The notes under the pieces: model-generated
What the model was told of the DNA's origin: nothing
What the model saw: the letters and a program-made list of their open reading frames with translations, nothing else
The model's database searches: none
Made by a program: the position numbers and the translations under genes
Assembly: GCF_937880195.1 (NCBI RefSeq)
Contig: NZ_CALFLA010000064.1
Coordinates: 1-48,784 of the forward strand
Source of the DNA: an uncultured Blautia sp.
Lineage (GTDB): Bacteria > Bacillota > Clostridia > Lachnospirales > Lachnospiraceae
DNA length: 48,784 bases
Direction of reading: 5' to 3'
Part shown: in pieces, positions 8,460 to 16,104 of the stretch
Layout of the letters: the number at the start of each line of letters is the position of its first letter
Numbering within the stretch: the stretch's first letter is position 1

Positions 8460-9497
8460 TTGTATACAAAGAACAGACAGAGGCTGACAGCAGCGCTTTT
8501 GCTGCTGTGCGTCCTGTGCGGCTGCGGAGTTCAGAAGGATTCCCAGCAGAAGGAAAAAGACAGCCTGAAAATAGGCGTCAGTGTTTATGATCAGTACGAT
8601 ACCTTTATGGCAGAGGTGATATCCCAGCTTCAGTCCTATGCCAGACAGAGAGAAAAGGACTGGGGAATTCCAATAACTCTGGATATTCGCAATGCAGAAC
8701 AGAGCCAGATTTTTCAGAATAGCCAGATGGATGATTTTATTGAGGACGGCTGTGATGTTGTCTGCATTAATCTGGTGGATCGGACAGACGCATCTTCTGT
8801 GATCGAAAAGGCAAAGAGCAGCGATGTGCCAGTGATTTTTTATAACAGAGAACTGGTAAAAGAGGATCTGGAGCGCTGGGAAAAGCTTTATTATGTAGGT
8901 GCGGACGCCTTTGAGTCCGGGCGGATGCAGGGGGAAATCCTGGTGGATCAGTGCAGGAAGGACTTTTCCTCCATTGATAAAAACGGAGATGGAGTTTTGC
9001 AGTATATTATGCTGGAAGGAGAGGCGGGACATAATGATTCTATGAGCCGCAGCATGTCGGTTATCCAGGAGATTACAGAAAATGGCTATACAGTAGAAAA
9101 ACTTGCAGATGAGATTGCAAACTGGAACAGAGATCAGGCGGCAAGCAAGATGAGTTCCTTTCTTGAACTTTATGGAAGCAGGATCGAGGTGATCCTTGCC
9201 AATAATGACGATATGGCTCTGGGAGCAGTAGATGCTCTTCACGATCAAGGTATAGAAGCAGGCTCTTCAGAGTGGCCGATGATTTTAGGAGTAGACGGGA
9301 CAGCCGTGGGAATGAGGGCAGTAGAAAACGGAGAGCTTCTTGGTACGGTGATAAACGACGCAAAGGGACAGGCTCAGGGAATGCTGGAGCTTGCGAGAGC
9401 GATTACGGCAGAGAAAGAACTGGATCAGAGGTTTCAGCTTCTGGAAGGAAAATATATTCGTCTCCCGTACAGGAAGGTGACAGGTGAAACGATATGA
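8460..9497 (+). CDS. Galactose-binding-protein-like lipoprotein
   Basis: A 345-aa substrate-binding protein starting at a TTG codon (8460-8462) preceded by GGGAGGAGAG. The signal ends in L-C-G-C, giving lipid attachment at C22. The body matches the MglB group: strand IGVSVYDQYDTFM, the EF-hand-like calcium loop D173-K-N-G-D-G-V-L-Q, the ligand-contact region ILANNDDMALGAVDAL, GVDGTAVGMRAV, and the closing VINDAKGQAQGM. The frameshifted gene at 2920 is a paralogue with the same loop. No MglA or MglC genes follow, so either the importer is encoded elsewhere or this protein only reports galactose-like sugars to the two-component system. Confidence 0.85.
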   Translation: MYTKNRQRLTAALLLLCVLCGCGVQKDSQQKEKDSLKIGVSVYDQYDTFMAEVISQLQSYARQREKDWGIPITLDIRNAEQSQIFQNSQMDDFIEDGCDVVCINLVDRTDASSVIEKAKSSDVPVIFYNRELVKEDLERWEKLYYVGADAFESGRMQGEILVDQCRKDFSSIDKNGDGVLQYIMLEGEAGHNDSMSRSMSVIQEITENGYTVEKLADEIANWNRDQAASKMSSFLELYGSRIEVILANNDDMALGAVDALHDQGIEAGSSEWPMILGVDGTAVGMRAVENGELLGTVINDAKGQAQGMLELARAITAEKELDQRFQLLEGKYIRLPYRKVTGETI

Positions 9498-11185
9498 AAA
9501 AAACAAAAATTTCAGATTATATCTGGTTGCTGATTGCAGTAGGTGCGGCGATTCTCAGAATAGGAATGATGATGAGAACTCCGATTTATGCGCTGGCAAA
9601 TTATAAGCATGACGATCTTCTGCTTGTTACTCTTGCCCAGCATCTACAGGAGGGAGAATGGTTAGGAACGTACAATAATCTGACGCTGGTTAAGGGAATT
9701 TCTTTCCCGGTGTTCCTTGCCTTGTGCAATCGATTTTGTATTCCTTATCTTTTTGGAATGGGACTTTTTTATACAGGTGCAGTGATTTTATTTGTGACGG
9801 CAGTCAGGGAGCAGATTTCCAACAGATGGGTTCAGCTTGGGATTTATTTGTTTTTATTGTATTCTCCGGCAATGCTGTCGGTAGATGCCCAACAGAGAGT
9901 ATATAACTGTGCGCTTGTGCCGGGAGCGATTCTTCTTGTTTTCGCCGGTGTTCTGGGTGTTTTCTTTCGGAGACACAGATCATGGAAAACAGTTTTAGTT
10001 TGGTCCTGTTTCCTGGGATTTGTTTTTCCATTTTTTTGGCATCTCAGGAATGACACTATGTGGATGCTGCCTTTTGTGCTGACAGGAACAGGGATCAGCA
10101 TTTTCTGTATTATAAAAAAGAATGGATTTCATAAAGGAACAGCGGTGAAATCTTTGATCTGTCTGATTCCGGTGCTGACGCTGGTTTTCAGCAATCTTAT
10201 GATTGCAGGGATCAATCAGAAGCATTATGGGCTTTTTGTGGTAAACGACCGTTCCGGATCATCAGAAGCAGAGTTTATTTCTAGGCTTATGGAAATGGAT
10301 GAAAAAAGTGAAAATCCTAATGTTTGGGTTTCTCAGAATGCTATGAAAAAAGCTGTAGAAGTCAGCCCGGCTTTGCAGGAGATTCAGCCTCAGATAGAAG
10401 AAATGTTTCAGAGTGGATGGGCATCTGGCGGTGAGATTGTAGGAGACATTGTGGTATGGGCTTTTCGTGACGCAATGGAAGCAGCAGGATACTATCAGGG
10501 GAATGCGCCGGAAACAGAGGCTTTTTATAAGAGAGCTACAGCGGAGTTGGATCAGGCTTACGAAGACGGACGGCTACATAAGGACGGCCTGCTTCATCTG
10601 TCCGCGCTTTCTAAAGGCATTTCCTGGAAAGACGTTCCTACGCTTGTTAAAAGGATAAAATCTTCCTTCCTGGCAGCGGTTAACGCCAGATATGCAGAGG
10701 TCCAGCTGAAAAAGGCAAGTGGAAACCGAGATCAGATTCGGTATTTCGAGGCAATGACAGGAGCCAACGCCCTGTACCCGGATGGAAAAACTGTGGACAG
10801 TGAGTATTACCAGACCCTTCGTGTGGCAGGAATTTCACAGAAGATCATACACATATACCAGGCGGTGGGATGGGCGCTTTTTCTCTTATCTGCTATAGTG
10901 TTTGGATTTTTTGCATACAGGATGATCGGAGAGATTCGGAAAAAACAGTATGAGATCTGGAATTTGTGGCTGATCGTATCGGGTATTTTGCTGACAGTAC
11001 TGATCTTCTGGTTTATTGTCAACTGGTTTACCACCTTCCTTGGACCGGATCTAAGACAGTATGACCATTATCTGCTTCCGTCAGTTCTTCTTTTGGAGAC
11101 TGCAGAAGTTTTGCTTCTGGGAAAAGCGGCAGTCATGGCGCAAGATTGGCTGACAAAGCGTAAAAATGAGAGAAAAAAGCAATAA
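9494..11185 (+). CDS. Polytopic membrane protein, GT-C-glycosyltransferase-like
   Basis: A 563-aa protein starting four bases before the preceding stop (ATGA at 9494-9497). It has about seven hydrophobic helices in residues 7-240, a ~200-residue soluble region (about 245-450), and three more helices to about 545. In the first extracytoplasmic loop a K-H-D-D motif (in YKHDDLLLVTLAQHL) is followed by a hydrophobic segment. Acidic residues in that loop are where GT-C enzymes place catalytic or metal-binding carboxylates. I therefore suggest a lipid-linked-sugar transferase, but did not recognise a specific family. It occupies the place where mgl permease genes would be expected. Confidence 0.5.
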   Translation: MKKTKISDYIWLLIAVGAAILRIGMMMRTPIYALANYKHDDLLLVTLAQHLQEGEWLGTYNNLTLVKGISFPVFLALCNRFCIPYLFGMGLFYTGAVILFVTAVREQISNRWVQLGIYLFLLYSPAMLSVDAQQRVYNCALVPGAILLVFAGVLGVFFRRHRSWKTVLVWSCFLGFVFPFFWHLRNDTMWMLPFVLTGTGISIFCIIKKNGFHKGTAVKSLICLIPVLTLVFSNLMIAGINQKHYGLFVVNDRSGSSEAEFISRLMEMDEKSENPNVWVSQNAMKKAVEVSPALQEIQPQIEEMFQSGWASGGEIVGDIVVWAFRDAMEAAGYYQGNAPETEAFYKRATAELDQAYEDGRLHKDGLLHLSALSKGISWKDVPTLVKRIKSSFLAAVNARYAEVQLKKASGNRDQIRYFEAMTGANALYPDGKTVDSEYYQTLRVAGISQKIIHIYQAVGWALFLLSAIVFGFFAYRMIGEIRKKQYEIWNLWLIVSGILLTVLIFWFIVNWFTTFLGPDLRQYDHYLLPSVLLLETAEVLLLGKAAVMAQDWLTKRKNERKKQ

Positions 11186-11213
11186 AAAAGGGAGCGTTAT
11201 GAAAACGCTCCCG
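11185..11213 (-). terminator. Terminator of hsp20 (minus strand), between convergent genes
   Basis: GGGAGCGTT (11190-11198) pairs with AACGCTCCC (11204-11212). Read on the minus strand the hairpin is followed by TTTTTTATT, so it ends the hsp20 transcript. The plus side lacks a good T tract. Confidence 0.8.
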
Positions 11214-11254
11214 TAGTTAAGGAAGGTGAGGGGGGATAAACGCCCCCAAAAGGC

Positions 11255-11707
11255 TTAGCCTTCGATTGCAATGTAACCGTTGTTTTCTACTTTTTTCGGC
11301 GTCTTCTTCGGTACGGAAAGTCTCAGGATGCCGTCTTCGTATTTTGCATGAATGTCTTCCTGGGTAATGTCTTCACCTACAAAGAAACTTCTGCTCATTG
11401 TACCTGCATAACGTTCTCTACGGATGTAGTTTCCTTTTTTGTCCTGTTCGTCCTTATCAAGACCTTTGACTGTGGATAAGGTAAGATAACCGTCTTTCAG
11501 CTGAATCTTGATCTCATCCTTCTTAAAGCCTGGAAGGTCAACATCAAGTTCATAGCTGTCATCCTTCTCACGGATATCTGTCTTCATCATATTCTGCGCA
11601 TGTTTGCCGTACAGTGGATTCTTCTTGCCCCAGAAGTTATCATTGAATCCAAAATCCATCCAGTTGTCATCAAATAAACTTTCTCCAAAAATACTAGGCA
11701 TTAACAT
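11255..11707 (-). CDS. Hsp20 / alpha-crystallin family small heat-shock protein
   Basis: A 150-aa protein with an alpha-crystallin domain over about residues 42-150. Features are the DIREKDDSYELDVDLPGFK strand region, the YLTLS segment, RRERYAGTMSRSF and the C-terminal GILRLSVPKK. It acts as an ATP-independent holdase in the cytosol. AGGAGA lies at good distance upstream of the ATG at 11707; an internal Met at residue 3 is an alternative start. The gene is monocistronic, with its own CIRCE-controlled promoter and a terminator. Confidence 0.92.
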   Translation of the reverse strand: MLMPSIFGESLFDDNWMDFGFNDNFWGKKNPLYGKHAQNMMKTDIREKDDSYELDVDLPGFKKDEIKIQLKDGYLTLSTVKGLDKDEQDKKGNYIRRERYAGTMSRSFFVGEDITQEDIHAKYEDGILRLSVPKKTPKKVENNGYIAIEG

Positions 11708-11827
11708 AAGTCATCTCTCCTTTTTTATTAATCTATGTTTAAGTGTTATGTTTACGGAACCGGGATGTTTCGGGAAATTCAGGATACTTTTTGTATCTTT
11801 TTATTTCCTTTCCTTTGTTCTAGGTGT

Positions 11828-11879
11828 AATATAACACACAAAATTAGCACTGTCAAGAGGAGAGTGCTAATTTTGTGTG
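11828..11879 (-). promoter_or_regulatory. hsp20 promoter overlapped by CIRCE (HrcA operator)
   Basis: On the minus strand, TTGACA (plus 11851-11856), a 17-bp spacer and TATATT (plus 11828-11833) form the promoter. TTAGCACTG-N9-GAGTGCTAA (11844-11870) matches CIRCE (TTAGCACTC-N9-GAGTGCTAA) at 17 of 18 arm bases. The inverted repeat is longer than CIRCE: 17-bp perfect arms at 11835-11851 and 11863-11879. The site covers the -35 box and spacer, which predicts HrcA repression. Confidence 0.9.
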
Positions 11880-11944
11880 AAAAAAGTGTGAAATGATTAT
11901 TGTATACGAAAAAACAACAATGAGGCATATGAGCCTGTATATGG

Positions 11945-12835
11945 TTAAAAGGAGATTTCCATCATTCGGAGTATGCCCGAAGTTTCTTTGTAGACCCGCT
12001 TTCCAGCTCCGATGCCTGTGCGCAGAATATGAAAGGATGCCGGAAGCTCACAGGAAGTACATACAGAAGCGGCAATGGCGGCTCCTGTAGGAGTGACAAG
12101 CTCTCCGCGTATGGGGAGCAGAGTAAGGGGCAGAGGGTGCTGACGGAGAATATTTACCACGGCAGGAACCGGAACTGGAATAATTCCATGCTGGCAGCGG
12201 ATAGTTCCTGTTCCGTCGCAAAGCCCGGTGATAAAAATATCTTCATAACCCAGCATATCCAGACAGATAGAAAAGGACGCAATATCTACAATGGAGTCTA
12301 CGGCGCCTACCTCATGAAAATGTACCTGTTCTGCCGGAATGCCGTGTGCGGCAGCTTCTCCTTCTGCCAGAATACGGAAGATTTTTTCTGCAAGAGAAAG
12401 GGCTCCAGGGGTGAGGCTGCCGGATCTGAGAATATCCAGAACATCTGTCAGGTTGCGATGCTCATGGCTATGATGATGTTCATGGCTGTGAGTTTTAGGA
12501 TGGTGTTCATGATTTGGACTTTCAGCTTCGCAGTTATGGCTATGGATCTGTTTCTGGTTGTCATGATGGCGCTCATGACAATGAATATCAGTATCATGGC
12601 TGTGAAGATATTCCATATCGTGATCGTGATTTTCTTCATCCAGAATAACGCTGAAATCCAGCGCTGAAATTCCAGATTTTGTTACAGATCTTATTTCTGT
12701 CCGGTATCCTTTTAATGGAAGGGTCTGGAGAGTATCTGTTAGTTTTTTGGGGTCTGCCCCCAGATCGATCAGTGCGGCAACGCTCATATCGCCGCTGATT
12801 CCAGAATTACATTCTATATATAATCCTTTTTTCAT
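11945..12835 (-). CDS. larC: LarC1-type nickel-insertion protein, His-rich, without LarC2
   Basis: A 296-aa protein matching the LarC1 part of the LarC nickel-pincer-cofactor family: N-terminal LYIECNSGISGDMSVAALID, central VHFHEVGAVDSIVDI, and RGELVTPTGAAIAA. Between residues 70 and 126 lies a nickel-chelator-like stretch with 20 histidines in 57 residues. In Lactiplantibacillus plantarum LarC is completed by a C-terminal LarC2 domain reached by frameshift. Here the frame stops at 11947 and only about 65 bases separate it from the CIRCE repeat, so no LarC2 follows. AAGGAGC precedes the ATG. It lies downstream of lacI on the same strand and next to the LarA-containing operon, which supports a shared nickel cofactor role. 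Confidence 0.88.
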   Translation of the reverse strand: MKKGLYIECNSGISGDMSVAALIDLGADPKKLTDTLQTLPLKGYRTEIRSVTKSGISALDFSVILDEENHDHDMEYLHSHDTDIHCHERHHDNQKQIHSHNCEAESPNHEHHPKTHSHEHHHSHEHRNLTDVLDILRSGSLTPGALSLAEKIFRILAEGEAAAHGIPAEQVHFHEVGAVDSIVDIASFSICLDMLGYEDIFITGLCDGTGTIRCQHGIIPVPVPAVVNILRQHPLPLTLLPIRGELVTPTGAAIAASVCTSCELPASFHILRTGIGAGKRVYKETSGILRMMEISF

Positions 12836-12882
12836 AAGTCATATGCTCCTTTATAATGTAGTGAATGATAAGTTGATAAAAA

Positions 12883-12911
12883 TACGCAAAACAACACAAA
12901 ATTTACGCAAA
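12883..12911 (-). repeat. Two direct repeats of TACGCAAA upstream of larC
   Basis: TACGCAAA occurs at 12883-12890 and 12904-12911 (TTTGCGTA on the coding strand), exactly 21 bp apart. They lie in the lacI-larC gap next to a weak TTGTTT-N18-TATCAT promoter candidate. They could be a binding site on one face of the helix. Confidence 0.3.
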
Positions 12912-12921
12912 TATAGACAAA

Positions 12922-13941
12922 TTATTTTCGCGGTTTATCACAGCTTTCCCGGATCGCCAGGTGGCAGGGCAAATGAATTTTCATAGGAAGAGTGTGTCCG
13001 CCGCTGATACGGTCAATGAGAACTTTGGCTGCCATACTGCCCATGGCTTCTACTGGAATCTGAATAGTGGTCAAAGTAGGAGAAAGATACTGGGCCGTAT
13101 CAATGTCGTCAATACTGATAACAGAAATGTCTTTTGGTATCTTTAAACCTTTATCCTTAATAGCGCGGATAGCGCCGATAGCAGTAATGTCGTTGCCGCA
13201 GAAGATGGCGGTAAGATCCGGCTGCTGCGTGAGAAGTCTGCTTGCGCCGGTGTAGCCTCCGTTGGAAGAAAAGGAAACAGGTGCAACATAGGAATTAGAA
13301 AAGGGAAGCTCGTATTTGGCAATAATGTCCCGATACCCACGGTAGCGGTTCTCGGAAGAGATTTCTCCAATATATCCGATACGTCTGTGGCCAAGCTCGA
13401 TCAGATATTCCAGGGCGCAGACGCTGGCCGCATATCCGTCGCAGAGAATCTGGTCAAAGTTGGCGTCAATGCCGTTTAAGCCAGTGTATGCCACATAATG
13501 AAAATGTTTTTTTAAAAATTTCAGAGTAGCTTTGTCACAGCGTCCCAGTACAACGCCACCGCTTACGTCATTATCCAGGATCATCCGGCAGGTATCGCTT
13601 TTGTTGATATCGAAGGAGGTAAAAGAAGATTTTACAATATAATTCTGCTTATAGGCTTCAATTTCCACGCTTCTTGCAAGAGAGGAAAAAAAGGGATCGT
13701 TGGGAGCGTCGGGGGTTCGGGCAAAGAGACAGAACAGGGAGTTGGAATAAGATTTGGGTATTGTCTGCCCGAGCTTAAGATTCTGAGCTGCAGAGTTTGG
13801 AACATAGCCTGTACGGCGTACAACCTCCCAGATCCGTTCTTTTACTTCTGGGCTGGCTGCTTTGGAGCTGGTGTTGTTGATCACCCGTGAAACAGTGGAA
13901 ATAGAAACACCGACTTCCTGGGCTATTTCTTTCAGTGTCAT
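12922..13941 (-). CDS. LacI-family transcriptional regulator
   Basis: A 339-aa regulator. I chose the ATG at 13941 because it begins the canonical MTLKEIAQEVGVSISTVSRV helix-turn-helix and has AGGAG seven bases upstream. A longer upstream frame adds non-homologous residues. The hinge helix (SAAQNLKLG) and a periplasmic-binding-like effector domain follow (YIVKSSFTSFDIN, LIELGHRRIGYIGE, ITAIGAIRAIKDKGL, ISVISIDDIDTAQYL). It is transcribed divergently from the 14-gene catabolic operon and upstream of larC. It is the probable local repressor, with the palindrome at 14026-14035 as operator. The effector is unknown. Confidence 0.92.
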   Translation of the reverse strand: MTLKEIAQEVGVSISTVSRVINNTSSKAASPEVKERIWEVVRRTGYVPNSAAQNLKLGQTIPKSYSNSLFCLFARTPDAPNDPFFSSLARSVEIEAYKQNYIVKSSFTSFDINKSDTCRMILDNDVSGGVVLGRCDKATLKFLKKHFHYVAYTGLNGIDANFDQILCDGYAASVCALEYLIELGHRRIGYIGEISSENRYRGYRDIIAKYELPFSNSYVAPVSFSSNGGYTGASRLLTQQPDLTAIFCGNDITAIGAIRAIKDKGLKIPKDISVISIDDIDTAQYLSPTLTTIQIPVEAMGSMAAKVLIDRISGGHTLPMKIHLPCHLAIRESCDKPRK

Positions 13942-13999
13942 AGGATATCTCCTTTCTTCAATTTGTAAAAATGAACAAGGGGAAATACGATTTTTCCAT

Positions 14000-14028
14000 A
14001 TTATAACATATTTTGTCATATATAGCAA
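14000..14028 (-). promoter_or_regulatory. lacI promoter
   Basis: On the minus strand: TTGCTA (plus 14023-14028), 17-bp spacer, TATAAT (plus 14000-14005), with TG one base upstream of the -10. Its -35 box overlaps the palindrome at 14026-14035, consistent with autoregulation. Confidence 0.7.
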
Positions 14029-14035
14029 ACGTTTG
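14026..14035. promoter_or_regulatory. Candidate LacI-family operator (cre-like palindrome)
   Basis: CAAACGTTTG is a perfect palindrome with the central CG typical of LacI/CcpA-family operators. It lies between lacI and the divergent operon and overlaps the lacI -35 box. CcpA binding is an alternative. Confidence 0.65.
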
Positions 14036-14052
14036 AGTAAAATTGCGTTGTT

Positions 14053-14081
14053 TTTATTTATGAAAAATGCTAGTATATAAT
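14053..14081 (+). promoter_or_regulatory. Promoter of the 14-gene catabolic operon
   Basis: A perfect TATAAT lies at 14076-14081. The -35 region about 17 bp upstream (TTTATT at 14053-14058) is weak, which fits a regulated promoter. Confidence 0.5.
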
Positions 14082-14140
14082 CACAAAAGGAACAAGAATA
14101 TGGGAAATGTGACAAAAACAAAATAATGGAGGTCAAGAAA

Positions 14141-15229
14141 ATGAAAATGAAGAAAATGGTAGCAGTAGCATTATCAGCAGCTATGTGTGTGGGTATGGCA
14201 GCTACGCCGGTAATGGCAGACGGACATTCTCTGACAGTATCTGGAATTGGTGGAAGTCTGAACTGGCTTCCGGTTTATATCGCACAGCAGGAAGGCTGGT
14301 TTGAGGAAGCAGATCTTGAGATTGAAGAAGTACTCTTTACAAACGGTCCGGTACAGATGGAATCCCTTTCTTCTGACGGATGGGATCTTGGTTGTACAGG
14401 TGTTGGCGGCGTTATTGCAGGAGCTCTTGGATATGATGCAAAAATTCTCGGAGCAAGCAACACAGACGACGGAACACAGTATGTATTTGCAAGAAGCGAT
14501 TCCGATATTGTAAAAGCAGGAAAAGGAAACAATACCATCAATGACGAGATCTACGGCGACGCAGAGACCTGGAAGGGCAAAAAAATCCTCTGCAATACAG
14601 GAAGCGTAACACAGTACGTTCTGATAAAGATGCTGGAAGGCTTCGGACTTACTCAGAACGACGTAGAATTTATCGCAATGGATCCGGCAACTGCTTACAG
14701 CGCTTTCCTTGCAGGAGAGGGCGATGCCTGCGTACTGACAGGAAGCGGCGGAACATTTAAGATGCTGGATAACACAGAAGACTATACGGCAGTAGCAAGC
14801 GGTCCTCTTGTTGATTCTGGTCTGATGTGCAACTTTGTTGCAAACAAAAACAGCTATGAAGATGAAGAAACCTATGAAGCAATGAAAGTGTTTATGGAGG
14901 TTTACTTCAAATCCCTTGACTGGATGGCAGAAAACCCGGAAGAGGTTGTTCAGTACTGTGTGGATATGAACGATGAGAACGGAAGCTCCATGGATCCGGA
15001 AATCGTTGAAAAATATGTTCAGGCAGACAAATATTACACACTGGAAGAGGCTGTTGCAATGATGGAAAACAAAGAAGAAGGCTCTGACGTTTGCGAAATG
15101 GAAAGCAATCTTCTTGACGTAGTAGACTTCTTCATTTCTGTTGGAAACTATATGGAAGGCGATGACGAAAGATTTGCCGGACATGTTGACAGCACTCTTC
15201 TGAAAGAAGTTCTGGAAGAAACAAAATAA
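14141..15229 (+). CDS. NitT/TauT-type ABC transporter substrate-binding protein
   Basis: A 362-aa protein from the ATG at 14141, chosen because GGAGG lies at 14128-14132; the ATG at 14126 overlaps that site. A Sec signal (MKMKKMVAVALSAAM..., likely cleaved after PVMA) is followed by an NMT1/SsuA-like fold: NWLPVYIAQQEGWFEEADL, LGCTGVGGVIAGAL, ILCNTGSVTQYVLIKMLE, AFLAGEGDACVLTGSG. The family binds sulfonates, nitrate, bicarbonate or pyrimidines. The cysteine at 16 is preceded by Met, so a normal lipobox is missing, which is unusual for a Gram-positive binding protein. It is the first gene of the operon and gives the importer its specificity. Confidence 0.88.
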   Translation: MKMKKMVAVALSAAMCVGMAATPVMADGHSLTVSGIGGSLNWLPVYIAQQEGWFEEADLEIEEVLFTNGPVQMESLSSDGWDLGCTGVGGVIAGALGYDAKILGASNTDDGTQYVFARSDSDIVKAGKGNNTINDEIYGDAETWKGKKILCNTGSVTQYVLIKMLEGFGLTQNDVEFIAMDPATAYSAFLAGEGDACVLTGSGGTFKMLDNTEDYTAVASGPLVDSGLMCNFVANKNSYEDEETYEAMKVFMEVYFKSLDWMAENPEEVVQYCVDMNDENGSSMDPEIVEKYVQADKYYTLEEAVAMMENKEEGSDVCEMESNLLDVVDFFISVGNYMEGDDERFAGHVDSTLLKEVLEETK

Positions 15230-15257
15230 TTTTCTCAATGAAAAAGGAGACGGCTGA

Positions 15258-16091
15258 ATGAGTAAGGATAAAAAAAATCTGGAAGCTCAGCAGCAGCTCT
15301 GGCGTCAGAATAAGAAAAAAGAAAACTTAAAGTATGTCCTGCTCAGCGCAGCAGGCATACTTTCTGTTTTGGCAATCTGGCAGCTGGCTGTTGTGCTGGG
15401 GCTGGTAAATGAAAGGCTGCTTCCGGCGCCTACCAGGATTCTTGACACATTAATGTTTAAATTAGCAAACAAAGCTCCAGACGGAAATGTTCTTGGAGTA
15501 AATATCATGGCATCTCTTCAAGTTGCCCTTTCTGGTTTTCTTGCAGCCATTGTGATCGGCGTTCCCCTTGGACTGTTTATGGGCTGGTGGACTTATGCGG
15601 ATCGTTTTATCAGACCGATTTTTGAGCTGGTGCGTCCGGTACCTCCCATTGCATGGATCCCTCTTGTTGTAGTATGGATGGGCGTTGGCCTTAAGGCAAA
15701 AGCTCTTATTATTTTCTTTACAGCATTTGTTCCCTGCGTGATCAACTCCTATACAGGAATCAAACTTACAAGTCAGACTTTGATCGACGTATCCCGGACC
15801 TTTGGGGCGCCGAATTATGAAATATTCTGGAAAGTAGGAGTTCCTTCTTCTCTTCCAATGGTATTTGCAGGAATCCGAGTAGCCCTTGGAAACTCCTGGT
15901 CTACTCTTGTAGCGGCGGAGATGCTTGCGGCAAGCGCAGGTTTGGGTTATATGATCCAGATCGGACGAACAGTAGCCCGCCCGGATATTGTGATTGTAGG
16001 TATGGTAGTTATTGGCGCGATCGGAGCATTTTTATCTATGCTCTTATCAAGAGCTGAGAAATATTTCCTTCGCTGGAAAGTAAATCGTTAG
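15258..16091 (+). CDS. ABC transporter permease 1 (SsuC/TauC type)
   Basis: A 277-aa BPD_transp_1 permease with a cytosolic N-terminal tail (residues 1-25), a first TM at about 27-48, and five or so further helices. The EAA coupling loop reads DVSRTFGAPNYEIFWKVGVP. The SsuC/TauC-group stretch VRPVPPIAWIPLVVVWMGVG is present. It follows the binding protein by 28 bases with GGAGAC before the ATG. With the next gene it probably forms a heterodimeric membrane channel, in contrast to the homodimers usual in Ssu and Tau systems. Confidence 0.9.
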   Translation: MSKDKKNLEAQQQLWRQNKKKENLKYVLLSAAGILSVLAIWQLAVVLGLVNERLLPAPTRILDTLMFKLANKAPDGNVLGVNIMASLQVALSGFLAAIVIGVPLGLFMGWWTYADRFIRPIFELVRPVPPIAWIPLVVVWMGVGLKAKALIIFFTAFVPCVINSYTGIKLTSQTLIDVSRTFGAPNYEIFWKVGVPSSLPMVFAGIRVALGNSWSTLVAAEMLAASAGLGYMIQIGRTVARPDIVIVGMVVIGAIGAFLSMLLSRAEKYFLRWKVNR

Positions 16092-16104
16092 GAAGGGAGA
16101 AAAT

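Noticed and set aside
8166..9248. 360-codon antisense frame across two binding-protein genes
   Set aside because: It spans the boundary of two coupled genes on the other strand, lacks a ribosome site and shows no domain pattern.
11880..11944. A LarC2 domain reached by frameshift from larC
   Set aside because: Only about 65 bases remain before the CIRCE repeat; no room for a domain in any frame.
12029..12667. Plus-strand 212-codon frame opposite larC, rich in Met
   Set aside because: The Met-rich stretch is the reverse of the His-rich larC codons (CAT read as ATG); larC has clear motifs and a ribosome site.
14174..15238. 354-codon open frame antisense to the binding-protein gene
   Set aside because: Composition is Cys/Phe/His-rich without domain features and it lies fully opposite a well-supported gene.
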